In this document: positions 1-5,010 of the stretch, in pieces
Numbering within the stretch: position 1 is the first letter of the stretch
Layout: every line of letters starts with the position of its first letter
NCBI GenBank assembly: GCA_012511695.1
Contig: JAAZFO010000068.1
Location: 1-7,036 of the forward strand
Length of the DNA: 7,036 bases
DNA from: Erysipelotrichia bacterium
GTDB taxonomy: Bacteria; Bacillota_I; Bacilli_A; RFN20; CAG-826
Reading direction: 5' to 3'
Notes under the pieces: generated by a model
What the model was told of the DNA's origin: nothing
What the model saw: only the letters and a program-made list of their open reading frames with translations
The model's database searches: none
Program-made: the position numbers and the translations under genes

Positions 1-283
1 ACCATAAATCGATGATTAAATTCCAAAACAAAATCAAAAAGGCGATCAAAAAGACAACAATGTATAAAAAAGGTGAATATTTTGTTTTAGAGCAATGAAT
101 TATTTCCAAGACTGCGAAAGAAAGAACAGCAGCAATCAATAAGAAAAATGGCCAATCTCCAAAGATGACAAAAGGCAAAATAATGGCGATGGCTACGAAG
201 CCAGCAATAGTGCGGTTACGCATGTTGCTGACAGTGGCATCACTAATTTCATTTGGTTGAAAAATAGGTCTTCTTTTTTTCAT
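1..283 (-). CDS. cdsA: Phosphatidate cytidylyltransferase, N-terminal 94 residues (3' end outside window)
   Basis: CdsA condenses CTP with phosphatidic acid to form CDP-diacylglycerol, the branch point of phospholipid synthesis, in the cytoplasmic membrane. The visible part starts MKKRRPIFQPNEISD, a charged cytoplasmic tail. It continues with three hydrophobic segments at about residues 24-42, 45-62 and 72-90, separated by short loops. The stretch NRTIAGFVAIAIILPFVIFG followed by DWPFFLLIAAVLSF and a Glu (E60) matches the usual CdsA start (R-I-x-G ... P-V-x-x-G-x-x-PF-x-LL ... E). Position just downstream of frr also fits, since cdsA follows frr (with uppS between) in many Bacillota. The catalytic C-terminal signature lies outside the window, so the call rests on the N terminus and context. 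The ATG at 283-281 has no Shine-Dalgarno sequence; another in-frame ATG at residue 21 has none either. An unrelated multi-span membrane protein is possible but less likely. Confidence 0.82.
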   Translation of the reverse strand, partial: MKKRRPIFQPNEISDATVSNMRNRTIAGFVAIAIILPFVIFGDWPFFLLIAAVLSFAVLEIIHCSKTKYSPFLYIVVFLIAFLILFWNLIIDLW

Positions 284-299
284 TATTATTACAACCAAT

Positions 300-305
300 A
301 GTATA
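300..305 (-). promoter_or_regulatory. cdsA: Possible -10 box for cdsA
   Basis: The minus strand reads TATACT, one mismatch from TATAAT, 16 nt before the cdsA ATG. The -35 position at 17-bp spacing (323-328) reads TTTTAT, a weak match to TTGACA. A start about 7 nt past the box would leave a leader of roughly 9 nt, which would agree with the missing ribosome binding site. AT-rich DNA gives such boxes by chance, so this is tentative. Confidence 0.35.
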
Positions 306-320
306 CATAAAAAAACCGTT

Positions 321-338
321 ATATAAAACGTTTTATAT
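321..338. repeat. Perfect 18-bp palindrome between frr and cdsA
   Basis: ATATAAAACGTTTTATAT is identical to its own reverse complement over 18 bp, centred at 329/330. It covers the predicted -35 region of cdsA, as a repressor operator would. As RNA it could form only an A-U hairpin; on the minus strand this is followed by AACGG and seven U, so a weak terminator after frr is an alternative. No regulator is known from the sequence. Confidence 0.6.
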
Positions 339-365
339 TAATTTATTTTTATTATATCGTCAGGA

Positions 366-911
366 CTAAAGGGCCATTAATTCTTTTTCTTTTTCAGAGA
401 CGATGGCGTCGATATTTTTAACGATTTCACCAGTCGCTTTTTCAACATCATCTAACATACGTTTTTGATAGTCTTCAGAGAAAGCGTCGTCATCCTTAAC
501 TAAAGCGATATATTCACGGCGGATATTGCGAACGGCTGTTTTCGTTTCCTCACCATATCTTTTTGCCTGTTTAGCAATATCTTTCCTTCTCTCTTCAGTT
601 AATGGTGGAATTAATAGTCTAATTTGGTCGCCCTCATTAATCGGATTAATACCAATATCGCTTTTATTTAGGGCACTTAAAATTGCTTTAATATCATTTT
701 TATCATAAGGCTTGATAATCAATTGTCTCGGTTCTGGTATTGAAACAGAAGACATTTGGTCAATTGGTGTCGGGCTTCCGTAATAGTCAACCTCAATACC
801 AATAAGCATAGTCGGAGTGGCTTTTCCAGTTCTTAAAGATGTTAAAGAATATTTCAAAGCAGTAATTGATTTGTCCATTTTCTCCTGCATTTCTAAAACT
901 AGTTCATCCAT
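366..911 (-). CDS. frr: Ribosome recycling factor (RRF)
   Basis: RRF works with EF-G to split the post-termination 70S complex so ribosomes and mRNA can be reused; it acts in the cytosol and is generally essential. The 181-residue product has the usual length (about 185). Signature segments in order are LRTGKATP near residue 26, VDYYGSPTPI near 40, SIPEPRQLIIKPYDK near 57, KSDIGINP near 83, IPPLTEERRKD near 101 and AVRNIRRE near 126. The start chosen is the ATG at 911-909, because an AAGGAG motif lies 10 nt upstream and the resulting N terminus, MDELVLEMQEKMDKS, fits the family. The frame is open up to a TTG at 935, but that start would place the Shine-Dalgarno sequence inside the gene and overlap pyrH. 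The ribosome binding site is part of the last pyrH codons (His-Lys-Gly-Glu), so translation is probably coupled to pyrH. Stop is TAG at 368-366. Confidence 0.97.
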   Translation of the reverse strand: MDELVLEMQEKMDKSITALKYSLTSLRTGKATPTMLIGIEVDYYGSPTPIDQMSSVSIPEPRQLIIKPYDKNDIKAILSALNKSDIGINPINEGDQIRLLIPPLTEERRKDIAKQAKRYGEETKTAVRNIRREYIALVKDDDAFSEDYQKRMLDDVEKATGEIVKNIDAIVSEKEKELMAL

Positions 912-916
912 AACAA

Positions 917-1633
917 TTATTCTCCTTTGTGACAAATTGTGCCGACGTGTTCACCTTTAGCAGCGGCGATAAAATTGCTCGCCTCCATTTGAAAGACATT
1001 CACTTTAATATTTTTGTCTTTAATTAATTGTATCGCAGAAGTATCCATGATTTGAAGATTAAGTTTTAACATCTGCTCAAAAGTAATGTATTTGAAAAAT
1101 TTAGCATCGGCATGGTTTCTTGGATCTTTAACAAAGACACCATTCACACCATGTTTGCCCATTAAAATTGTATCACACTTTAATTCAATAGCCCGAATGG
1201 CAGCGGCGGTATCAGTCGTAAAATAAGGTTTACCAGTGCCGCCCGCTAAAAAGACAACTCGACCGTTATTCATAGCCTTATCAGCTACTTCAATGTGATA
1301 AGGAACCGTGATGCCTTCAATTGCCGAGATAGCACTTGTGACCAATGAGTCGACACCGGTGTCTTTTAATTTAGATGATAAAGCCACACAATTAATAACC
1401 GTTCCAAGCATGCCCATAAAGTCAGCTTGGACACGTTCCATGCCAGCATCACTCGCCACTTTACCCCGCCAAACATTACCAGCGCCAATGACGACACAAA
1501 CTTGTACGCCACTCTCGACAATGGCTTTGATCATTTCGGCCATGTGGGTTAGAGCTTCACCGGAAAGAATAGTGTCACTTTTTTCTTTTAATGCTTCGCC
1601 TGACAGCTTTAATAAAACTCTTCTAAATGCCAT
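917..1633 (-). CDS. pyrH: UMP kinase
   Basis: PyrH phosphorylates UMP to UDP with ATP, the step that feeds UTP and CTP pools; it is a cytosolic hexamer of the amino acid kinase family. The 238-residue product has normal length. Visible motifs are KLSGEAL (9-15, nucleotide-binding start), GAGNVWRG (50-57), ADFMGMLGTVIN (70-81), GGTGKPYFTTDTAAA (131-145, UMP/acceptor loop) and IMDTSAI near 195-201. Small departures from consensus (GAGN for GGGN, GKPY for GNPF) are conservative. The ATG is preceded by AGGAGG with a 6-nt spacer (1640-1645), a strong site. A terminator-like hairpin lies directly upstream, leaving only about a dozen bases between its U-run and the start codon, so pyrH must be reached by read-through or by a promoter inside tsf. 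The stop lies 5 nt before the frr ATG. Confidence 0.98.
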   Translation of the reverse strand: MAFRRVLLKLSGEALKEKSDTILSGEALTHMAEMIKAIVESGVQVCVVIGAGNVWRGKVASDAGMERVQADFMGMLGTVINCVALSSKLKDTGVDSLVTSAISAIEGITVPYHIEVADKAMNNGRVVFLAGGTGKPYFTTDTAAAIRAIELKCDTILMGKHGVNGVFVKDPRNHADAKFFKYITFEQMLKLNLQIMDTSAIQLIKDKNIKVNVFQMEASNFIAAAKGEHVGTICHKGE

Positions 1634-1645
1634 GTTTCTCCTCCT

Positions 1646-1675
1646 AAAAAAAGAAACACCAATGGTGCTTCTTTT
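1646..1675 (-). terminator. Terminator-like hairpin between tsf and pyrH
   Basis: On the minus strand AAAAGAAG-CACC (1675-1664 side, read 3' arm GGTG-TTTCTTTT) forms a 12-bp stem with one G-U pair and a 3-nt loop at 1661-1663. It runs into seven consecutive U at 1652-1646. It begins 6 nt after the tsf stop codon. The shape is that of a Rho-independent terminator, though only the CACC/GGTG core is GC-rich. Because pyrH follows at once with no room for its own promoter, partial termination that lowers pyrH-frr relative to rpsB-tsf is the simplest reading. Confidence 0.7.
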
Positions 1676-1681
1676 AATTTA

Positions 1682-2566
1682 TTATTTTTTAATTTGACTC
1701 ATGACTTCGCAAGCGAAATCGTCTTGGCGTTTTTCAATACCTTCGCCAACTTGGTAGCGAACATATTTTAAAATTTTGACTTTATTTTCAGTTAAAATTT
1801 TACCGACTTTTTTATTTGATTCAACATCCATTAAGTAAGGTTGTTCAGCTAAGACCATCTCTGAGAAGTATTTGTTAACTTTGCCACTGATAATTCTTTT
1901 CAGCATTTCTTCTGGTTTGTCGGCGAGTTTTTCATCATTCTTAGCCGCTTCTGTTTGAACCTTAGTTTCGCGGTCAATAGCCTCAGCGCCGATATCAGCA
2001 GTTGTTAAATATAAGGGGTTATTAGCGGCGATATGCATCGCTAGCCCTTTGCCTAATTGTCCATCTTCTTTGTCTAAAACAACAGCGGCAGCAATTTTAC
2101 CACCCATATGGACATAATTATAAATAAATGAATCATCCGTTTTATTGATGAGTTCAAAACGGCGTAGATCAAATTTTTCACCCATTTTAACGGTAGCATC
2201 AGTAAACAAATCAGCGGTTAAGTTTTTCGCTTCTTCAACAGTAGCAGGAGTTTTATTTAAGATTACTTCGGCCACATCGTCGACGAGTTGATGGAAAAGA
2301 TCACCTTTGGCAACAAAGTCGGTTTCACAATTGACTTCAAGGATAACTGTATAACCACATTTTTCACAGTTTTTAGCAACAGTTAAACCTTCGGCGGCGA
2401 TACGATCAGCATTTCTTGCTGCTTTGGCTAAGCCTTTTTCTCTTAACCAATCCGTTGCTTTTTCCAAATCACTGTCGTTGTTTAATAAAGCGGTTTTGCA
2501 GTCCATTAAACCAGCGCCAGTTCTATCGCGCAAAATTTTAATTAAATCGATTAATGTTTTTGCCAT
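1682..2566 (-). CDS. tsf: Elongation factor Ts (EF-Ts)
   Basis: EF-Ts is the nucleotide exchange factor that releases GDP from EF-Tu during translation elongation. The 294-residue product matches the family length. The N-terminal UBA-like domain (about 1-55) holds LRDRTGAGLMDCKTAL and the segment WLREKGLAKAARNADRIAAEGL. The core begins with EVNCETDFVAKG (77-88), whose T82-D83-F84-V85 is the conserved element that contacts EF-Tu. The C-terminal part has GKVNKYFSEMVLAEQPYL, equivalent to the usual GK-x-x-K-F/Y-x-E-x-x-L-x-EQP-F/Y motif. The start codon overlaps the rpsB stop by one base (TAATG), and an AAGGAG motif 10 nt upstream lies inside the last codons of rpsB, so the two genes are probably translationally coupled. 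A terminator-like hairpin follows the TAA stop. Confidence 0.98.
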   Translation of the reverse strand: MAKTLIDLIKILRDRTGAGLMDCKTALLNNDSDLEKATDWLREKGLAKAARNADRIAAEGLTVAKNCEKCGYTVILEVNCETDFVAKGDLFHQLVDDVAEVILNKTPATVEEAKNLTADLFTDATVKMGEKFDLRRFELINKTDDSFIYNYVHMGGKIAAAVVLDKEDGQLGKGLAMHIAANNPLYLTTADIGAEAIDRETKVQTEAAKNDEKLADKPEEMLKRIISGKVNKYFSEMVLAEQPYLMDVESNKKVGKILTENKVKILKYVRYQVGEGIEKRQDDFACEVMSQIKK

Positions 2567-3867
2567 TATTTATTTTCTCCTTCATTTGCTGGAGCAGTTT
2601 CAACTTTGGCTTTTTCGGCAACAGCTTTGGCTTTTTCAACTTCAGCTTTGGCTTTTTCAGCCATTACTTTAGCTTTTTCAACTTCAGCTTTCGCTTTTTC
2701 AGCCATCATTTTGGCTTTTTCAACTTCGGCATTGGCCTTTGCAACTTCAACCTTAGCTTTTTCAGCTTCAACCTTAGCTTTCTCGGCTACGGCTCTGGCT
2801 TTCTCGGCTTCAGTTTTCACTTTTCCGGCTTCAGCTTTCGCTTTTTCAGCTGCACCACCTCTTGCTTGAGCTGGTCTATTACTTCCAAAACTACCGTATG
2901 CTCTTGATCTGCGACCTCTGTAATAGCTGCCACGACCGCCTGCTCTTTCATACGCTTCTTGGCGAGCCGCTCTTTCAGCTCTAATTCTCGCTAATCTCTC
3001 AGCGTTTTCTCTTTCAGTTTGACGGATAACGTCTTTCATAGTGACTGAGTCACCTTCATCTTTTGTATAAGCCACGACTGGAACTCCGCTTTTGCTTTCA
3101 ACAATCGCATCGGCGATCACCGCTAAGATTAAACTGACGGACCGAAGGGCATCGTCATTAGCAGGGATGATATAGTCGACCACATCTGGATCGCTATTCG
3201 TATCGACGATACCAAAGACAGGAATTTTGAGCTTTCTAGCTTCGGCAACAGCGTTGTGTTCTATACGTGGATCAATAACAAAGAGGGCATTTGGAACTCT
3301 TCTCATTTCCTTAATCCCTTCTAAGTTTTTGGATAATTTATCTTTTTCGCGACGTAATTTAGCCGCTTCAACTTTGCTTAAAAGATCGAATTCGCCTTCT
3401 TCTTCTCTTCTTTCTAATTCTTTTAAATACCTAATTCGGCTTTGAATAGTTCTGAAGTTAGTAAGAGTGCCACCCAACCAACGATTAATAATGTAGAAAC
3501 TACCTGACCGTAGGGCCTCTTGCATTGTTGGTTCTCGGCATTGTTTTTTAGTGCCGACAAATAAGACTTTGCCACCAGTACTGACGATTTCTTTCATTTT
3601 GGCGTAAGCGACATTAATCGCTTCGACTGTTTGTTGTAAATCAATAATATAAACACCGTTTCTAGCCCCGTAAATGTATTTTTTCATTTTTGGGTTCCAT
3701 CTGCGTGTTTGGTGTCCGAAGTGTGCTCCAGCTTCAAGCAATTTTCTCATTGTAATAACTGGGGCATCAGGATCGTACATTATTTCCTCCATAGCGGGTT
3801 CGGTGGTCGCGAGGACAGCTTCAGCTTCTGTAGCTTTTTCCTCAACGACGTTTTTGTTTTCTTCCAT
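2566..3867 (-). CDS. rpsB: 30S ribosomal protein S2 (uS2) with long N- and C-terminal extensions
   Basis: S2 binds the back of the 30S subunit between head and body and is needed for S1 recruitment and initiation in many bacteria. The conserved core runs from about residue 36 (PVITMRKLLEAGAHFGHQTR) to about 270 and includes RWNPKMKKYIYG, RWLGGTLTNF (129-138), PNALFVIDP (192-200) and GIVDTNSDPD (219-228). The protein is 433 residues against a usual 230-270. About 35 acidic residues precede the core. After it come an Arg/Glu-rich helix (about 280-308), a Gly/Arg/Tyr-rich linker (310-338) and twelve heptads of the type EKAKxxA/V (341-424). The ATG at 3867 is supported by AAAGGAGGT with a 9-nt spacer from GGAGG. 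An in-frame ATG at residue 30 also has GGAGG 5 nt upstream and could give a second, more ordinary N terminus. The gene leads the tsf-pyrH-frr operon. Confidence 0.98.
   Translation of the reverse strand: MEENKNVVEEKATEAEAVLATTEPAMEEIMYDPDAPVITMRKLLEAGAHFGHQTRRWNPKMKKYIYGARNGVYIIDLQQTVEAINVAYAKMKEIVSTGGKVLFVGTKKQCREPTMQEALRSGSFYIINRWLGGTLTNFRTIQSRIRYLKELERREEEGEFDLLSKVEAAKLRREKDKLSKNLEGIKEMRRVPNALFVIDPRIEHNAVAEARKLKIPVFGIVDTNSDPDVVDYIIPANDDALRSVSLILAVIADAIVESKSGVPVVAYTKDEGDSVTMKDVIRQTERENAERLARIRAERAARQEAYERAGGRGSYYRGRRSRAYGSFGSNRPAQARGGAAEKAKAEAGKVKTEAEKARAVAEKAKVEAEKAKVEVAKANAEVEKAKMMAEKAKAEVEKAKVMAEKAKAEVEKAKAVAEKAKVETAPANEGENK
2596..2847 (-). repeat. rpsB: Tandem array of twelve 21-bp units inside rpsB
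   Basis: The tract is exactly 252 bp, 12 x 21 bp, and codes for residues 341-424 as twelve heptads with consensus E-K-A-K-x-x-A/V. Alanine or valine falls at positions 3 and 7, the 4-3 spacing of a coiled coil, with Lys and Glu elsewhere. The two copies of a 42-bp double unit at 2637-2678 and 2679-2720 differ at only 4 of 42 positions, while flanking units are more diverged. This pattern fits growth by slippage or unequal crossing-over within the gene, with the frame kept. Confidence 0.9.
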
Positions 3868-3992
3868 GTGAGAAGACCTCCTTTTTGTTAACTTCCTCCA
3901 CTGTTTCTAAGAACTCGGCCACTTGTTTAATATAAACAAGCACAATGGCAGTTCGATCCGCAGTGTGTGTATTTGCTATCTTTGCACAGCGG
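3868..3992 (-). ncRNA. Structured 5' leader of the rpsB operon (candidate cis-regulatory RNA)
   Basis: Downstream of the predicted start site (about 3992) two hairpins can be drawn by hand. The first pairs CCGC-TGTG (3992-3985) with CACA (3967-3964) and GCGG (3961-3958), leaving a CT bulge and a 17-nt loop. The second is a longer three-part stem: GAACT (3954-3950) with AGTTC (3915-3911), GCCA (3949-3946) with TGGC (3921-3918), and CTTGTTTA (3940-3933) with TAAACAAG (3929-3922), closed by a 3-nt loop. It has a 5-nt internal bulge TTGTG on one side and CG on the other. In Gammaproteobacteria S2 represses its own rpsB-tsf mRNA through a leader, so a ribosomal leader here is plausible, but I do not recognise this fold as a named family. 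Confidence 0.5.
3877..3881 (-). promoter_or_regulatory. rpsB: Ribosome binding site of rpsB
   Basis: GGAGG within AAAGGAGGT lies 9 nt before the rpsB ATG and decides the long N terminus. A second GGAGG at 3895-3899 is too far from this ATG to serve it; it might belong to the leader structure or to nothing. Confidence 0.85.
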
Positions 3993-3997
3993 TAAAT

Positions 3998-4026
3998 ATT
4001 TTATCAAAAGCCTTATCGCTATACAA
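3998..4026 (-). promoter_or_regulatory. Sigma-70-type promoter of the rpsB-tsf-pyrH-frr operon
   Basis: The minus strand has -35 TTGTAT (4026-4021), a 17-bp spacer and -10 TAAAAT (4003-3998). The -10 box is preceded by TGA, the extended -10 element TGN. Spacing is ideal and each hexamer is close to consensus. The expected start is about 3992-3991, right at the first leader hairpin, giving a leader near 125 nt. It lies just past the xerC stop codon, so the ribosomal operon has its own start independent of topA-xerC. Confidence 0.72.
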
Positions 4027-4042
4027 GTAAAATATTACATAT

Positions 4043-4960
4043 TTACTTTTTGTTCTTTAGAGCACGAGGATGGCTGACTGAGTAGGTTTCATGCAAGGCT
4101 TTCTCGCTCACATGAGTGTAAATTTGGGTGGCGTTAATACTCTCATGGCCTAATAGTTCCTGAATGACTCTCAAATCCGCACCATTTTCTAATAAGTGTG
4201 TCGCAAATGAATGGCGAAGAATATGTGGGTGTAAATCGACAAATAGGCCAGTTTTTTCTTCGATACTATCGAGAATATACTCTAACCCACGCGTCGTTAA
4301 GCGCCTCCCATTAGCGTTCACGAACAAAGCCGGACTAAACTCACTCGGTTCTTTAACCTTGCTCAATAGTCTAGGGCGGTCTTTTGTGACGTATTCTTTT
4401 AAAACATCGCGACAGTCAGCTGTAAATGGGACAATGCGTTGTTTATTGCCTTTGCCAAAAACCATCACTATGCGATCCTTCAATGATATTGACTGAATAT
4501 CGAGCGTTACTAACTCATGAGCACGAATGCCCGAGTAATAGAGCAAATATAAAATTGCTTGATCACGGATCATTAATTCATCAGCCCGTTGACCGTTGCG
4601 CAAAAAAATCTCTTCGATTTGTTCTTTATATAGAGTCCGTGGAAATTTAGTCTCTGTTTTCGGAGAACTGACATGGAGAAATGGATTATGTTTCATGTAA
4701 CCTACATTAACCATATATTGATAAAAACTTCTCAGCGCCGATAGCCGTCGCTTACAACTCCTTTTACTAATTCCAGCATTAAGCTCTTCGGTTAAGAAAT
4801 TTCGAATAGATAAGGCATCAACTTCTTCAAGCAAAATTCCTTCATTAAAAATAAACACGCAAAACTTATCGATGTCTTTTTGATAACTCTCAATCGTTCT
4901 AGGGGAGTAATTTCTGACCAATTGCAAATGCGCAAGAAATTCTTGTTGTGGTTTATTCAT
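4043..4960 (-). CDS. xerC: Site-specific tyrosine recombinase XerC (CodV type)
   Basis: XerC, usually with XerD, resolves chromosome dimers at the dif site near the replication terminus by a DNA-strand exchange through a 3'-phosphotyrosine link. The 305-residue length is typical. The N-terminal SAM-like DNA-binding domain covers about 1-95 (EFLAHLQLVRNYSPRTIESY, then a basic helix KRSCKRRLSALRSFY). The catalytic domain carries every expected residue: R146 in SGIRAHEL, K170 in FGKGNKQR, H246 and R249 in HILRHSFATHL, H272 in LLGHESI and the nucleophile Y281 in IYTHVS. It ends with HPRALKNKK; HPRA is typical of XerC/XerD. Placement after topA matches codV in Bacillus and argues for XerC over XerD, which the motifs alone cannot settle. 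There is no attachment site, integrase cargo or phage gene nearby. The ATG at 4960 has no Shine-Dalgarno sequence. Confidence 0.94.
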   Translation of the reverse strand: MNKPQQEFLAHLQLVRNYSPRTIESYQKDIDKFCVFIFNEGILLEEVDALSIRNFLTEELNAGISKRSCKRRLSALRSFYQYMVNVGYMKHNPFLHVSSPKTETKFPRTLYKEQIEEIFLRNGQRADELMIRDQAILYLLYYSGIRAHELVTLDIQSISLKDRIVMVFGKGNKQRIVPFTADCRDVLKEYVTKDRPRLLSKVKEPSEFSPALFVNANGRRLTTRGLEYILDSIEEKTGLFVDLHPHILRHSFATHLLENGADLRVIQELLGHESINATQIYTHVSEKALHETYSVSHPRALKNKK

Positions 4961-4968
4961 ACAATCTA

Positions 4969-4974
4969 ATCATA
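4969..4974 (-). promoter_or_regulatory. xerC: Possible -10 box for xerC, leaderless start
   Basis: The minus strand reads TATGAT (one mismatch from TATAAT), 8 nt before the xerC ATG. A start 6-7 nt past it would fall within one or two bases of the start codon, giving a leaderless mRNA, which would explain the missing ribosome binding site. The -35 region (4992-4997, TCCGTT) is poor and lies in the topA terminator stem. Confidence 0.3.
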
Positions 4975-4986
4975 ACAAATGCCAAT

Positions 4987-5010
4987 AAAAAAACGGATTA
5001 TTTCCGTTTT
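4987..5010 (-). terminator. Intrinsic terminator overlapping the topA stop codon
   Basis: On the minus strand AAAACGGA (5010-5003) pairs perfectly with TCCGTTTT (4997-4990) around the 5-nt loop AATAA, and the U-run continues to 4987. The topA stop codon TAA (5000-4998) lies in the loop, so ribosomes finishing topA would cover the 5' arm. With only three G-C pairs in the stem it may be a leaky terminator. Confidence 0.65.

Noticed and set aside
912..935. Upstream TTG start for frr at 935
   Set aside because: It would overlap pyrH and put the AAGGAG motif inside the gene; the ATG at 911 has correct spacing and the family's usual N terminus.
1308..1697. 129-codon plus-strand open frame opposite pyrH
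   Set aside because: Antisense shadow of pyrH; composition is that of reversed codons and no translation signals are seen.
2596..2847. CRISPR or satellite-type repeat array
   Set aside because: Units are contiguous 21-bp codon heptads with no spacers and keep the rpsB frame.
2554..2907. Long plus-strand open frames rich in Phe/Ala opposite the rpsB tail
   Set aside because: They are the reverse strand of the 21-bp heptad repeat, which stays open in all frames because of its low complexity; no ribosome binding site or family resemblance.
3911..3960. tRNA-like elements: GTTCGATCC on the plus strand and TGGCCGAGTT on the minus strand
   Set aside because: The flanking bases do not form a T-arm stem or acceptor stem, and the two motifs lie on opposite strands.
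4043..4960. xerC as an integrase marking a mobile element
   Set aside because: It lies in a conserved housekeeping position after topA, has the XerC tail HPRA, and no tRNA, attachment repeat or cargo gene is nearby.
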